Below, piece after piece: positions 39,640 through 48,706 of a stretch of DNA of 64,000 nucleotides (position 1 is the first letter of the stretch; each line of letters opens with the position of its first letter). The notes beneath the pieces are model-generated. The model was not told the origin of the DNA. It was given only the letters and a program-made list of their open reading frames with translations, and did no database searches. The stretch comes from Puniceicoccaceae bacterium (GTDB lineage: Bacteria > Verrucomicrobiota > Verrucomicrobiia > Opitutales > Coraliomargaritaceae): the NCBI GenBank assembly GCA_022448605.1, contig JAKVCM010000002.1, forward strand, positions 1-64,000. The letters are read 5' to 3'. Position numbers and translations under genes: made by a program.

Positions 39640-41573
39640 GCTTAGGATTAAAATTTGGGAAAGTCCAACCCTATGACGTGATTGTCTGTGGCGCCGGTCA
39701 TGCGGGGTGCGAAGCCGCCCTAGCCTCTGCGCGGCTTGGTGCCGACACGCTGATTCTGACTGGCAACCTCGATACGATCGCTCAAATGAGCTGTAACCCT
39801 GCAATTGGCGGCCAAGCCAAAGGTCACATGGTTCGTGAGATCGACGCACTTGGCGGCGAGATGGCAATCAACACAGATACCACAGCGATTCAGTTTCGTT
39901 TATTAAATGCTTCTAAGGGACCTGCTGTCCAGGCGCCTAGAGCGCAATGCGACAAGAAGGCCTACCAATATCGCATGAAGCATGTGATTGAGTTGCAGGA
40001 TAACTTAGACCTTTTTCAGGCCATGGTCCAAGGTCTTATCTATGAAGGCGATAAGGTGGTTGGTGTTCGGACTAATCTGGAAGTTGAATTTTACGCGAAG
40101 ACCGTGGTTGTTACGACGGGTACATTTCTTCGTGGCTTAATGCATGTGGGTAAGAATACGAATAAGGGCGGGCGAATGGGCGATTTTTCGTCGGAAGGGC
40201 TTTCTGGGTCATTTTTGGAGGCAGGTATAGAGCTAGAGCGCCTAAAGACCGGCACGCCAGCGCGGATTCTTGGCAGTAGCATTGATTTTAGTTGCTTAGA
40301 AGAGCAAAAGGGCGATTCAGACCCGACGCTTTTTGCGTTTTACGATACGCGGGGAATCGAAAACTTGTTCCACGTGGAACAATCGGAGAAGGGAGCCCTA
40401 GATTCGGAACACGAACTGTTCCACGTGGAACAGCCGCATCAACGAAAGCTGGGGTGGTTGCCTGGCCAGGATCAGGTGTCCTGCTGGATGACTTACACTG
40501 GGGCGGACACACGACAGGTGGTCGAGGACAATCTACATCTTTCTCCCATGTATTCGGGACAGATCGAAGGCACAGGGCCGCGTTATTGTCCCAGCATTGA
40601 AGATAAATTCGTCCGCTTTGCTGATAAAGAGCGTCACATGCTTTTCCTAGAGCCTGAAGGGCGTAACACTAACGAATGGTATATTAACGGGCTGTCTACG
40701 AGTTTACCTTTTGCAGTGCAGTTAGATATGCTGCGAAGCATCGAGGGTTTAGAGGATGTCCACATGCTGAGGCCAGCTTATGCAGTGGAGTATGATTTTG
40801 CCCCACCGACGCAGCTTTTTCCTTCATTGGAATCCAAGAAGGTGGAGAACCTTTTCTTTGCGGGTCAGATCAACGGCACCTCAGGCTACGAGGAAGCAGC
40901 GGGGCAGGGGCTAATCGCAGGCGTCAATGCTGTGCAAAAGATTCGTGGGCAGGAAGCCTTGGTCTTGAAGCGTCACGAAGCTTACCTTGGAGTGCTCATA
41001 GATGACTTGGTGACAAAGGGCACAAAGGAACCATATCGTATGTTTTCTAGCCGCGCAGAACACAGGCTTCTGTTTAACCATCCGAGTGCAGAGTTGCGCT
41101 TAGTCGATACGATTGATAGACTGCAACTAGTTGATGAAAAGCGACTTATAAAAATAAAAGAGAAGTCGTCAAAGGTGCTTGAATGGACAGCGCGTCTTGA
41201 GTCAGAACGCAGAGAAGGGGAGAGCTATGCTTTACATTTGCGGCGATCTCACTCTCAGGAGGACTTCCCCGACGCCATGAAGGAGGAATCTAAGGAGGTT
41301 CGCGAAGAGGTGCATTACCGTGTAGTTTTTAAAGGTTATTTAGATCGTGAACTGAAGCAGATCGAAAAACTAAAGCATATTGACAAGATCAAGTTACCAG
41401 AGGGCTTTGATTTTACCGAAGTTAAGGGGCTACGCAGCGAGAGCGCTCAGAAGCTGGTCGAGATTGCTCCAAGCTCTTTGGGGCAGGCGAGTCGTATCAG
41501 TGGCGTGAACCCCGCAGACATCAGCATTCTAATGGTGCATCTGGAGACTCGCTCTGGCGAAAAGTCGCACTAA
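39636..41573 (+). CDS. mnmG: tRNA uridine-5-carboxymethylaminomethyl synthesis enzyme MnmG, with an inserted linker
   Basis: A 645-residue flavoprotein. The FAD-binding [14 protein letters not shown] is near the N-terminus, followed by [20 protein letters not shown], the GTPARI block, then [22 protein letters not shown] and [16 protein letters not shown]. The catalytic Cys regions and the C-terminal tRNA-binding domain look normal. An insertion of about 30 residues lies near 235-275, just before CWMTYT, where the peptide LFHVEQ occurs twice, 17 residues apart. The DNA for these two peptides is two perfect parS sites (listed separately). It forms a complex with MnmE. It is translationally coupled to mnmE. 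Confidence 0.95.
   Translation: MSLGLKFGKVQPYDVIVCGAGHAGCEAALASARLGADTLILTGNLDTIAQMSCNPAIGGQAKGHMVREIDALGGEMAINTDTTAIQFRLLNASKGPAVQAPRAQCDKKAYQYRMKHVIELQDNLDLFQAMVQGLIYEGDKVVGVRTNLEVEFYAKTVVVTTGTFLRGLMHVGKNTNKGGRMGDFSSEGLSGSFLEAGIELERLKTGTPARILGSSIDFSCLEEQKGDSDPTLFAFYDTRGIENLFHVEQSEKGALDSEHELFHVEQPHQRKLGWLPGQDQVSCWMTYTGADTRQVVEDNLHLSPMYSGQIEGTGPRYCPSIEDKFVRFADKERHMLFLEPEGRNTNEWYINGLSTSLPFAVQLDMLRSIEGLEDVHMLRPAYAVEYDFAPPTQLFPSLESKKVENLFFAGQINGTSGYEEAAGQGLIAGVNAVQKIRGQEALVLKRHEAYLGVLIDDLVTKGTKEPYRMFSSRAEHRLLFNHPSAELRLVDTIDRLQLVDEKRLIKIKEKSSKVLEWTARLESERREGESYALHLRRSHSQEDFPDAMKEESKEVREEVHYRVVFKGYLDRELKQIEKLKHIDKIKLPEGFDFTEVKGLRSESAQKLVEIAPSSLGQASRISGVNPADISILMVHLETRSGEKSH
40366..40381. promoter_or_regulatory. 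parS: parS-like ParB-binding site 1 (inside mnmG)
   Basis: TGTTCCACGTGGAACA is a perfect 16-bp palindrome matching the chromosomal parS consensus TGTTNCACGTGNAACA at every fixed position. It encodes LFHVEQ in the MnmG linker (residues about 244-249). parAB is not in the window. Confidence 0.85.
40417..40432. promoter_or_regulatory. parS: parS-like ParB-binding site 2 (inside mnmG)
   Basis: A second identical TGTTCCACGTGGAACA, starting 51 bp (17 codons) after the first and in the same reading frame, so it again encodes LFHVEQ. The sequence between the two sites differs from the sites, so it is not a simple tandem duplication. Confidence 0.85.
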
Positions 41574-41785
41574 CAAACAATTTCAACGGAAAAGCCTCCC
41601 GGACGATTGTCTCATTTGTGTTACGACCGAGTCCCATCCGCGTTAAATCGGCCGTATAGGGGTTAGACTTGGGTTTAAGCGTTGACCCATCATGTTTTTT
41701 GGTGGAACAGGTGGTCTTATTAAGAAGTCCTAAATTCTAGGCCTAAAAAATCAAACTGTTTGTCTAGCTGATCAAATATACAAGT

Positions 41786-42487
41786 ATGAGCGCGCAAAAA
41801 ATGCATCGTGTTTTGGTCGTAGACGATGAGTCTGACGTTACCGAACTTTTACAGTATAGACTTGAGCAAGAAGGATATCGCGTAGCGACATTAAACGATC
41901 CCTTGGGCTTTGTTGTCAAAGTGCGCGAGTTTGAACCAGACTTGATGCTCTTGGATATAATGATGCCCGAACTCAGTGGCATACAGTTATGCCGCATTGT
42001 CCGCGCGGATCCTTCGATGAAGGATATTCCCGTCATATTCCTAAGTGCGCGCGGTGAGGTCGAGGACCGAATTAAAGGCCTAGAAGCGGGGGCCGAAGAT
42101 TATTTATCTAAACCATTTAGTATTAATGAGTTACTGCTTAGAATTAGCAAAATGCTCAAGCGTTCAGGCGCGCCCTCGGAACCCGCTGGGCAGTCGCGAA
42201 TTGAGATCGCGGGCGTGGTAATCGACGAAGATCTGCACCAGCTGACGGTTGATGGTAAAAATGTCCTTCTGACGGCGACCGAATTTCGCCTACTCAAACT
42301 TCTCATGGAGCGAAAGGGGCGTGTGCAAACGCGAGATCATTTATTGGTTAATGTGTGGAATTATGATACGGATATTGAGACGCGCACCGTCGATACTCAC
42401 GTACGTCGCGTACGCGAAAAACTCGGACAATATGCGCGCATGATTGAGACGGTGCGTGGAGTCGGATACCGGGCGGTCGATGTCTAG
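41786..42487 (+). CDS. OmpR/PhoB-family response regulator
   Basis: A 233-residue regulator. The receiver domain has acidic Asp13/Asp14, phospho-acceptor Asp57 (LLDIMMPEL), Thr/Ser in FLSARG and Lys109 (YLSKPF). The C-terminal winged helix reads TATEFRLLKLLMERKGRV, then RTVDTHVRRVREKLG, and GVGYRAV, the OmpR/PhoB hallmark. With the histidine kinase 88 bp downstream it resembles PhoB-PhoR, which controls phosphate starvation genes. That identity is inferred from similarity and order; no phosphate transport genes are present. The upstream 212-bp gap after mnmG has no clear promoter. Confidence 0.9.
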   Translation: MSAQKMHRVLVVDDESDVTELLQYRLEQEGYRVATLNDPLGFVVKVREFEPDLMLLDIMMPELSGIQLCRIVRADPSMKDIPVIFLSARGEVEDRIKGLEAGAEDYLSKPFSINELLLRISKMLKRSGAPSEPAGQSRIEIAGVVIDEDLHQLTVDGKNVLLTATEFRLLKLLMERKGRVQTRDHLLVNVWNYDTDIETRTVDTHVRRVREKLGQYARMIETVRGVGYRAVDV

Positions 42488-42575
42488 TGCGAATAAACTT
42501 GGGGACCTTGCCTTAGATACTTGAGCTTAGTTAGCTGCTGATTAACTTGTCTTAAAATTTGGTTTTGGCTTATCA

Positions 42576-43940
42576 ATGGGTCATTTCGCTCTTTCTTCTA
42601 ATATGCTTTGGTTTTCTTCAATTTTATTGCTGCTGTTATCGCTTTTACTCTTTCGTCATATCTTACGATTGTGCCGTCTCTTACATGAGCTTGAAGATTC
42701 GGTGTGTTCGCAAAAACGTTTAATACCGGAAGACTCTAGAGAGACTTTACGAAAAATCGGAGCACTTGGTCTTGTTGATTCGATAAACGAACTCATTGAT
42801 TCTAATAATCAGTCCATCATACAAAAGAACGATTATTCAGAGCAGATTGACGTCATCCTAGGCGCAGTTCAGGAAGCAGTGATTGTATTCAACGAAGATC
42901 ATGTGGTGGAATATGCCAATCGATCTACAGAGAGGATATTTCATGAGGGCCTTCCAATCCAAGGCATGAGTCTAGAGGGAGTGTTTCGTTCGAGTGCTTT
43001 GTTGGAACATTTAGATGCCGCAGCGACACAAGACGACAACGAACCAACACGGATCAAGATCAATCAGGGAAAGAAAAAACTATGGTTTGAAGTTTCTTGC
43101 TCGAGGGTGCAGGGCATGTATCCCGAGGGCACTTACTCGACGCTTCTTGTCATGCATGACATTACAAAGCAAAAAGACTTGGAAGCCAGTCGACGTAAAT
43201 TTGTGGCAAATGCTTCACACGAGTTACGTACGCCATTGACTGTCATTAAAGGGTTCGCGGAAACATTGACCGACGACAAGGAGGCGATTGATAGCAAGAT
43301 GCGAGATCGCTTTACAAAGAAAATCTTAAAAAACGCGGTGCGCCTTCACCGGCTCGTCGAGGATTTGCTAACTATTTCAAGATTAGAGTCGCAGCCCTAC
43401 CTAATCGAACCGGTAGAGCAATCCATTGAATTACTTTTTACTGAAGTCGCTGAAAGTTATTCTAGTCGGCTTGATGTTGATAAGCAGAAAATTGAAGTAA
43501 AGGTCGATGAGGCGGCTGACCCGTTTTCTTTTGATCGATATCGGATCCATCAAGTTTTGGATAATCTTGTAGAAAACGTTTTTCGTTATGCGCCAGAGTT
43601 TAGGTCAATCAGATTGGAGGCCGTGCTCGAACCTGAATCGGGAGATGTGCATTGCTCCGTTATTGATGACGGTCCTGGTATTCCTACGAAGCATCTCCCG
43701 CACCTATTCGAGCGTTTTTATCGGGTGGATAAAGGACGGTCGCGGGAGACAGGTGGCACTGGGCTTGGCCTTAGTATTGTCAAACATATCGTGCAGTTAC
43801 ACGGCGGTACAGTCGCGGCTGAGAGTAAAGTGGGGGAGGGCACGCGAATATCCTTTAGACTGCCGATCAAACTGACTCAACCACTAGGAGAGACTTCGGC
43901 TGACCTGGAATACGCTGGTAACAATACCCATAGCTATTAG
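42576..43940 (+). CDS. PhoR-like sensor histidine kinase
   Basis: A 454-residue kinase. One N-terminal hydrophobic segment (about residues 10-30) has no sizeable periplasmic loop after it. A PAS-like domain at about 88-195 (AVQEAVIVFNEDHVVEYAN) leads into HisKA with His215 in NASHELRTPL. HATPase_c has N box (DNLVENVFRYAP), G1 (DDGPGIP), F (FERFYRVDKGRSRETGGTG) and G2. It presumably phosphorylates the preceding response regulator. Lack of a sensor loop suggests the signal comes through the membrane partner or the PAS domain. Its 3' end overlaps the convergent gspF-like gene by 57 bp. Confidence 0.9.
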   Translation: MGHFALSSNMLWFSSILLLLLSLLLFRHILRLCRLLHELEDSVCSQKRLIPEDSRETLRKIGALGLVDSINELIDSNNQSIIQKNDYSEQIDVILGAVQEAVIVFNEDHVVEYANRSTERIFHEGLPIQGMSLEGVFRSSALLEHLDAAATQDDNEPTRIKINQGKKKLWFEVSCSRVQGMYPEGTYSTLLVMHDITKQKDLEASRRKFVANASHELRTPLTVIKGFAETLTDDKEAIDSKMRDRFTKKILKNAVRLHRLVEDLLTISRLESQPYLIEPVEQSIELLFTEVAESYSSRLDVDKQKIEVKVDEAADPFSFDRYRIHQVLDNLVENVFRYAPEFRSIRLEAVLEPESGDVHCSVIDDGPGIPTKHLPHLFERFYRVDKGRSRETGGTGLGLSIVKHIVQLHGGTVAAESKVGEGTRISFRLPIKLTQPLGETSADLEYAGNNTHSY

Positions 43941-45161
43941 GGCAACGAGGATAAAAGCACAGATCAAGGCGCCGGTTGAAACAAGTGTAGTCAATTTAGT
44001 GAGGCGCGCCGTTAATTCATTGCGAAACCCCTTGGTAATTTCGTTCATGCTGTGGGCAAGATTACCGGTATTTTCACCGACCGTTAATATGTCGACCGCT
44101 AGGTCGGGCATGAATTGGTTTCTTTGAAAGGCCTGTGCGATTGAGAGCCCTTCGTTGACCTGACCTCGTGCAGTGTTGAAGCGTTCACGCAGTTTGGTAT
44201 TTTTCACTGTGCGCTCGGTTAGGCGCAAGGTCTCGGTTGTATTGATACCACTTTCTAGCAATGTGCTGATCAAGTTACCGACTTGGAAGAGTTCGCCTAA
44301 GTAAAAGATTTTGCCTAACAGTGGCACTTTTAAAAGCCATGAGTCGGTGTGGCCAAGTCCAGATTCGGAGCGCCGCCATTGTTGGAAACCTATAATACCA
44401 ATAATTAGTCCAAGCAGAAAAAAGGGGCCGATCTGCGCTATGAAGGATGAACCATCGATCAATATGCGAGCGCTCCAAGTCATCTCACCGCCCAGACGAT
44501 CCAGCATGCCTTGTATTTGTGGCAATAATACCGTCATAAAAAGGATGACGACTGCAATTGCGACTGTGCAAATGAATGCTGGGTAAACCATACTAGCGAT
44601 CATCTTCTTGCGTATCGCTTCCTTCTCTTCAAGGTAATCGATTACATTGCTCAGAATAGGGCCTAGGTTGCCGGTTGCCTCGCCAGCCTCAATTACGTAG
44701 CTAATCGAGCTTGGGAAGCAGCGAGCTTGGCGCGACATAGCCCCAGCCAATGTGGAACCCTCGCTGAGGTCGCGCCAGAGCGTTTGTGCAGTGGCTCGTT
44801 GCTCCTTATCACTGAGGCGCTGACTGAGTATACGGATGGAGTCGCCTACGGGTAAACCAGAGCCGTGGAGCTCCATCAAGCGCTTTAGTATGAGGAGCCC
44901 GACTCTTTCACTTTTGGCTCCGCGGGTCTTTTGAGAATTTTCATTGCCGTCTTTTTCACTGCGGTTGCTCCGTAGTGCCTTTGCGCGTTCGCCTAGTCTG
45001 GCCAAGGCAGAAGGTGCCCCAGTGGCTCCTTCCTTTAGGGTCACTGGGCTGAGCCCTTTCGCTTGTAGGCATTGCATGGCGAGGCGGCGCTCGGCTGCCT
45101 CGATCGTGCCGCTTACAATCGCGCCATCTTTCTCACGCGCTTTATAGTTAAAAACTGCCAT
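43884..45161 (-). CDS. GspF/PilC-type inner-membrane assembly protein
   Basis: A 425-residue protein with the T2SS/T4P platform layout. The N-terminus MAVFNYKAREKDGAIVSGTIEA is classic. Two repeated GspF domains follow (about residues 90-215 and 290-415), each with a G-rich VIEAGEATGNLGPIL or ILTVGENTGNLAHSM motif, and three hydrophobic helices. It would anchor the ATPase of a type IV pilus or type II secretion machine. No other pilus genes are nearby, so the system is scattered. A charged Ser/Lys-rich insert (residues about 60-85) precedes the first domain. Its stop lies inside the histidine kinase gene on the other strand. Confidence 0.9.
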   Translation of the reverse strand: MAVFNYKAREKDGAIVSGTIEAAERRLAMQCLQAKGLSPVTLKEGATGAPSALARLGERAKALRSNRSEKDGNENSQKTRGAKSERVGLLILKRLMELHGSGLPVGDSIRILSQRLSDKEQRATAQTLWRDLSEGSTLAGAMSRQARCFPSSISYVIEAGEATGNLGPILSNVIDYLEEKEAIRKKMIASMVYPAFICTVAIAVVILFMTVLLPQIQGMLDRLGGEMTWSARILIDGSSFIAQIGPFFLLGLIIGIIGFQQWRRSESGLGHTDSWLLKVPLLGKIFYLGELFQVGNLISTLLESGINTTETLRLTERTVKNTKLRERFNTARGQVNEGLSIAQAFQRNQFMPDLAVDILTVGENTGNLAHSMNEITKGFRNELTARLTKLTTLVSTGALICAFILVALIAMGIVTSVFQVSRSLS

Positions 45162-45432
45162 TTATAATACCAGAGGAGTGTCTTGTTGAGGGCAGCAAGT
45201 CCACTATTTTCGTTTTCAAAAGATCGACTGAGTTGATGCCGACTGGTTATAAAGCCTTAGCATAAGTAATGAAAAATGCTTTCCCCTCTATTGCACATGG
45301 GTGCTCATAGAATCAACATGGCTCTAAAGTGATTTACCTAATGCCACTTATCTTGCTCGTTACTCGCAGTAAAGTTTGGTAAACTGTGAGTCTTCTAAAA
45401 AACATCTTCCATTATTCTAATGAATTACAATC
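45162..45432. other. Intergenic region between gspF-like and Nudix genes
   Basis: A 271-bp region between divergent starts. I see no RNA gene, palindrome or consensus promoter. It presumably carries promoters for both genes. Confidence 0.4.
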
Positions 45433-45942
45433 ATGCGCGCCACCGATATTTTCGACGTCGTCGATAGGAGTGACAATGTCCTCCGGCAAGAATCACGTGC
45501 TGTTGTTCACCAAGAGAAGCTTCTGCACCGCGCAGTCCATGTTTTTGTTTTTAATAAAGCGGGACAACTTTACCTACAACGTCGCTCGATGGCCAAGGAT
45601 ACTGCACCGGGCAAATGGGTGAGTTCCTGTTCCGGCCACGTCGATAGTGGTGAGGACTACGACAAAGCGGCTGGGCGAGAGCTAATCGAAGAGATCGGCT
45701 TAGACAATCCTGTCGATTTGAAGCGACTCTTCAAAGAAGCCCCCTGCGAGCCGACAGGTAACGAATTTGTCTGGGTTTATTCCTGCCAATCGGAGGGCCC
45801 ATTCATATTGGATCCAATCGAAGTGATTGAAGGCCGCTGGATTGATTTAGAGGAATTGAAGAATTGGCTTAGTAATAGTCCACGTGATTTTGCATGGTCC
45901 TTTAGTTATCTCTGGGCGAAATATCTCGAGGGCAAATACTAG
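45433..45942 (+). CDS. Nudix hydrolase, YfcD/IPP-isomerase-like
   Basis: A 169-residue protein with a full Nudix box at residues 68-90 matching GX5EX7REUXEEXGU exactly (G68, E74, R82-E83, E86-E87, G89). The layout, with [11 protein letters not shown] at the N-terminus, [10 protein letters not shown] and [15 protein letters not shown] before the box, resembles the YfcD/isopentenyl-diphosphate-isomerase-like branch. Known members hydrolyse nucleoside or other diphosphates; the substrate is not readable. The ATG at 45433 is used. It converges on queD with 8 bp between stops. Confidence 0.88.
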   Translation: MRATDIFDVVDRSDNVLRQESRAVVHQEKLLHRAVHVFVFNKAGQLYLQRRSMAKDTAPGKWVSSCSGHVDSGEDYDKAAGRELIEEIGLDNPVDLKRLFKEAPCEPTGNEFVWVYSCQSEGPFILDPIEVIEGRWIDLEELKNWLSNSPRDFAWSFSYLWAKYLEGKY

Positions 45943-45950
45943 GATTCCGA

Positions 45951-46382
45951 CTAGTCCGGCAAGTAGGTGGCTGAGTTTTTAGAATCCTCCTCGACCTCGA
46001 CTTGTGTGACCCAGACGCGATCTTCTGTCTGCGCACGCACCATCGGGTTGAAAACTCCATGAAGATGTTGTGCGAGGCCTTCGCATGAGGTGTTGGGTAA
46101 AACGTAAGCTTTAAAGAGCTGGCCAAATTGAGCGAGTAGGGCATCGCTCTCGGGGTCGCTCTCATTAAAAAGACAGGCGTGGTCAAGATTTTGAGCGATC
46201 CAAGTTTTGAGATACTTCAAGTCGCCAAAGTCGACGACGAAACCATTGGCATCGGTTTCAAGGCAGGCGAAGGTTAGAGTGATCGCCCAATTATGACCGT
46301 GTATGAGCGCACAGTGGCCGTCGTGCCGGTGTTGACGATGAGCAATGGGGATGTCGCGGTAGGTTTTGCTACAGGTTAGCAT
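45951..46382 (-). CDS. queD: 6-carboxy-tetrahydropterin synthase, QueD
   Basis: A 143-residue tunnelling-fold enzyme of preQ0/queuosine synthesis. Zinc ligands are the usual His set (His15, and His28/His30 in LIHGHNW), with the catalytic Cys24 just before. Other conserved features are [10 protein letters not shown], the LDHACLFNE block and a C-terminal Glu region. It converts dihydroneopterin triphosphate to carboxytetrahydropterin. queC lies 60 bp upstream on the same strand, so queC-queD are probably cotranscribed. The queE and queF partners are not in the window. Confidence 0.92.
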   Translation of the reverse strand: MLTCSKTYRDIPIAHRQHRHDGHCALIHGHNWAITLTFACLETDANGFVVDFGDLKYLKTWIAQNLDHACLFNESDPESDALLAQFGQLFKAYVLPNTSCEGLAQHLHGVFNPMVRAQTEDRVWVTQVEVEEDSKNSATYLPD

Positions 46383-46442
46383 AATATTTAGGAGATTGAA
46401 TATGGAAGATGCGCGCTGCTGGACACGGGTAGTTTCTGATGC

Positions 46443-47144
46443 TTAGAGTCGCCATTCGTTGGCGCGGAGGCTCGCGACATTTGGGGCGTCTTCGGCGTAT
46501 GGGGTGGGATCGATGACCTTGGCCAGGTCAAAAGCTTCGCGGCGTTCTATGCAGGTGCCACAACGGCCGCAGTGGAGGTCGCCGCCCTTGTAGCAAGACC
46601 ATGTTTTTGCAAAAGGGACGCCTAGTTCGGCACCGCGCCGCACGATGTCGGCTTTTGTCCATTCGACGAAAGGGCGGATTAGCTCGACCTGTTCCCAGTC
46701 GGCGAGCATGATCGCTTTGGCCATAGTCTCGGCAAATTCATTTCGGCAGTCTGGGTAGATTGCATGATCACCAGAGTGGGCGGCGTAGGCAATTTGCCCC
46801 GCTTTGATAGAGAGAGCATGACCAGTCGCAACTGAGAGTAAGATCATATTGCGATTCGGCACGACCGTGCTCTTCATATTCTCCTCCGTGTAGTGCCCTT
46901 CGGCGACTTCGATCTCCAGAGAGGTTAGGCTGCTGCCCGCAAGGAGGGGCTGGAGCGCTGAAAGATCTGCGACGGGCTGGGGGATGCCTAGTTCTTCACA
47001 GATTGCGGAGGCATGCTCAAGCTCGCAACGGTGGCGCTGCCCATAGTACACGGAAAGAGCTTGGATGTCATGGCCTGCCTGGCGTAAGTGATAAAGTAGG
47101 ACGGTTGAATCGAGGCCTCCGGAATAAACGATGACGGTTTTCAT
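46443..47144 (-). CDS. queC: 7-cyano-7-deazaguanine synthase, QueC
   Basis: A 233-residue PP-loop enzyme starting [14 protein letters not shown] (ATP loop). It has [45 protein letters not shown] and a zinc-binding C-terminal set of Cys (SCYKGG, then HCGRCGTC). It makes preQ0 from carboxydeazaguanine. The ATG at 47142-47144 is preferred; a longer frame upstream (to 47246) adds a Pro-rich stretch not expected for QueC. I searched the leader for a preQ1 riboswitch and saw none. It is divergent from nusA. Confidence 0.93.
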   Translation of the reverse strand: MKTVIVYSGGLDSTVLLYHLRQAGHDIQALSVYYGQRHRCELEHASAICEELGIPQPVADLSALQPLLAGSSLTSLEIEVAEGHYTEENMKSTVVPNRNMILLSVATGHALSIKAGQIAYAAHSGDHAIYPDCRNEFAETMAKAIMLADWEQVELIRPFVEWTKADIVRRGAELGVPFAKTWSCYKGGDLHCGRCGTCIERREAFDLAKVIDPTPYAEDAPNVASLRANEWRL

Positions 47145-47298
47145 GAATTCAGTGGTATGCCTTAATGGCGGAGCCCTGGGAATCCAGTGAGCAGGGCAAA
47201 GGTTTGGCGCGAAAAATGAAGATGGTGCGGATAGTCGCAAGCACAAATGAAATGATTGGGCATCGGATCATAGAGCTTGAATTCGTCTCTACGGTACC

Positions 47299-47326
47299 TT
47301 GACATGCGCTAATAGCCCTCTATTGT
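47299..47326 (+). promoter_or_regulatory. Candidate sigma70 promoter for the nusA operon
   Basis: A perfect -35 TTGACA (47299-47304) and a -10-like TATTGT (47321-47326, 4 of 6) with 16-bp spacing. It is the best promoter match I found in the queC-nusA divergent region and would start transcription near 47333, about 70 bp before the nusA ATG. Confidence 0.45.
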
Positions 47327-47358
47327 GCCGAATTCACTTTTAAATATAGCAACACTTT

Positions 47359-47392
47359 AAAAGCGGGCCTTATGCCTGCTTTTTTTATTTTT
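47359..47392 (+). terminator. Intrinsic terminator in the nusA leader
   Basis: The stem AGCGGGC (47362-47368) pairs with GCCTGCT (47374-47380), with one G-T pair and a CTTAT loop. It is extended by an A-run before and a T-run after (TTTTTTATTTTT to 47392). It lies 8 bases before the nusA ATG, and no plus-strand gene ends upstream. It therefore terminates either the leader itself or a short transcript from the candidate promoter 34 bp upstream. No ribosome-binding site is visible between hairpin and start. Confidence 0.75.
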
Positions 47393-47400
47393 AGCACCCA

Positions 47401-48651
47401 ATGAGCCACGAAATATTATCAGTTTTAGAATACATGGAAAAAGAGAAGGGGATCAGTCGTCCAGACATGATCGAAGCCATCTCTACTGCGATTGCGGGCG
47501 CTGCTCAGCGGGGTGTTGGCGCGGGTCAAGATATCCGTGTCGAGATTAACCCCAAGACCGGTTCTCTAAAGGCGTGGACTGTGTTGCAGGTCGTGGACTC
47601 AGTAGGTGATGACGATCTTGAAATTCACGTTGAGACGGCACGTCAAGCCAACCCGAACATTCAAATAGGCGAGACTGTCGAGCAGGAAATCGATCCAGCC
47701 TACCTCGGACGCATCGCTGCTCAGACTGCCCGCCAAGCGATCATGCAGCGCATACGCCAGTTTGAAAAAGACCGTATCTACGATGATTACAAAGACACTG
47801 TCGGTGATATAGTTACTGGCACTGTCCGCCGCCGCGAGCGCGGCGACTTGGTAGTCGACCTCGGTAAGGCCGAGGCGATCTTGCCCCCGCGCGAGCGCGT
47901 TTCCGGCGAAGATTACGCCCCTGGCGAGAGTATCCGTTGCTTGTTGCTTAAGATCGAACAGACTAACCGAGGCCCTGATATCATTCTTTCCCGATCGAAC
48001 TTGAATTTCGTGCGTCGCCTCTTTGAGCTCGAAGTAACCGAGATCGCAGATGGCACTGTCTCTATCGAAGCGATGGCGCGCGAGCCTGGCTATCGCACAA
48101 AAATTGCAGTAAACAGCAACGATCCCAAAGTTGACCCAGTTGGGGCATGTGTCGGTGCCCGTGGCGCACGCGTCAAAACGATTGTCCGTGAACTCGGTGG
48201 TGAGAAGATCGACATCATCCGTTACTACCAAGACCCGCTCCAACTGCTCGAAGAAGCGCTCAAGCCCGCCGTTCCAAAGAACATCAACGTCAACGAAGGC
48301 GATCGCCGCATCCATTTCGAAGTAGCGGAGGACGACCTTTCCATCGCGATTGGACGCCGCGGCTTTAACGCCAAGCTGACTTCTCGGCTTTTAGGCTGGA
48401 AACTCGACATCGGTAAGGAAGAAAAAGAAGCCGTCGGCTTTGACGAAAAGGTTGCTAAAGCCGTCCAAGGGCTTAACGCCATCAGTGGATTAGATCCCGA
48501 AGTGGCCTCACGATTAGTCGCGATTGGCTTTGCCAGCCCCGAAGTATTTGAAGGCGTCGAAGCCGATGACTTAATTGATGCTGGCTTCACTCCGGAAGAG
48601 GCCACGGATGTAATCACCAAGGTCGCCGTATTTTTCCAGCAACAAGGCTAA
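47401..48651 (+). CDS. nusA: Transcription termination/antitermination factor NusA
   Basis: A 416-residue NusA. The N-terminal RNA polymerase-binding domain ([20 protein letters not shown]) is followed by an S1 domain at about residues 130-200 ([21 protein letters not shown]). Two KH domains follow ([27 protein letters not shown]), and a short C-terminal helix-hairpin-helix-like repeat ends the protein. It is about 80 residues shorter than E. coli NusA, with one acidic repeat rather than two. It affects pausing, termination and antitermination. It heads the nusA-infB-rbfA operon; rimP, usually upstream, is absent. A strong terminator hairpin precedes it. Confidence 0.95.
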   Translation: MSHEILSVLEYMEKEKGISRPDMIEAISTAIAGAAQRGVGAGQDIRVEINPKTGSLKAWTVLQVVDSVGDDDLEIHVETARQANPNIQIGETVEQEIDPAYLGRIAAQTARQAIMQRIRQFEKDRIYDDYKDTVGDIVTGTVRRRERGDLVVDLGKAEAILPPRERVSGEDYAPGESIRCLLLKIEQTNRGPDIILSRSNLNFVRRLFELEVTEIADGTVSIEAMAREPGYRTKIAVNSNDPKVDPVGACVGARGARVKTIVRELGGEKIDIIRYYQDPLQLLEEALKPAVPKNINVNEGDRRIHFEVAEDDLSIAIGRRGFNAKLTSRLLGWKLDIGKEEKEAVGFDEKVAKAVQGLNAISGLDPEVASRLVAIGFASPEVFEGVEADDLIDAGFTPEEATDVITKVAVFFQQQG

Positions 48652-48706
48652 GCGAAGACGCAGCCATCCCTCTCGTAACAAGCAGACTTAAAAAAATATC
48701 TCATCT

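Noticed and set aside
40433-41573. Additional parS sites in the window
   Set aside because: Other CACGTG occurrences (for example near 34794, 45493 and 45879) lack the flanking TGTT and AACA; only the two listed match fully.
47145-47298. preQ1 riboswitch upstream of queC
   Set aside because: I looked for the short hairpin plus A-rich tail and purine-rich aptamer core on the minus strand and found none.
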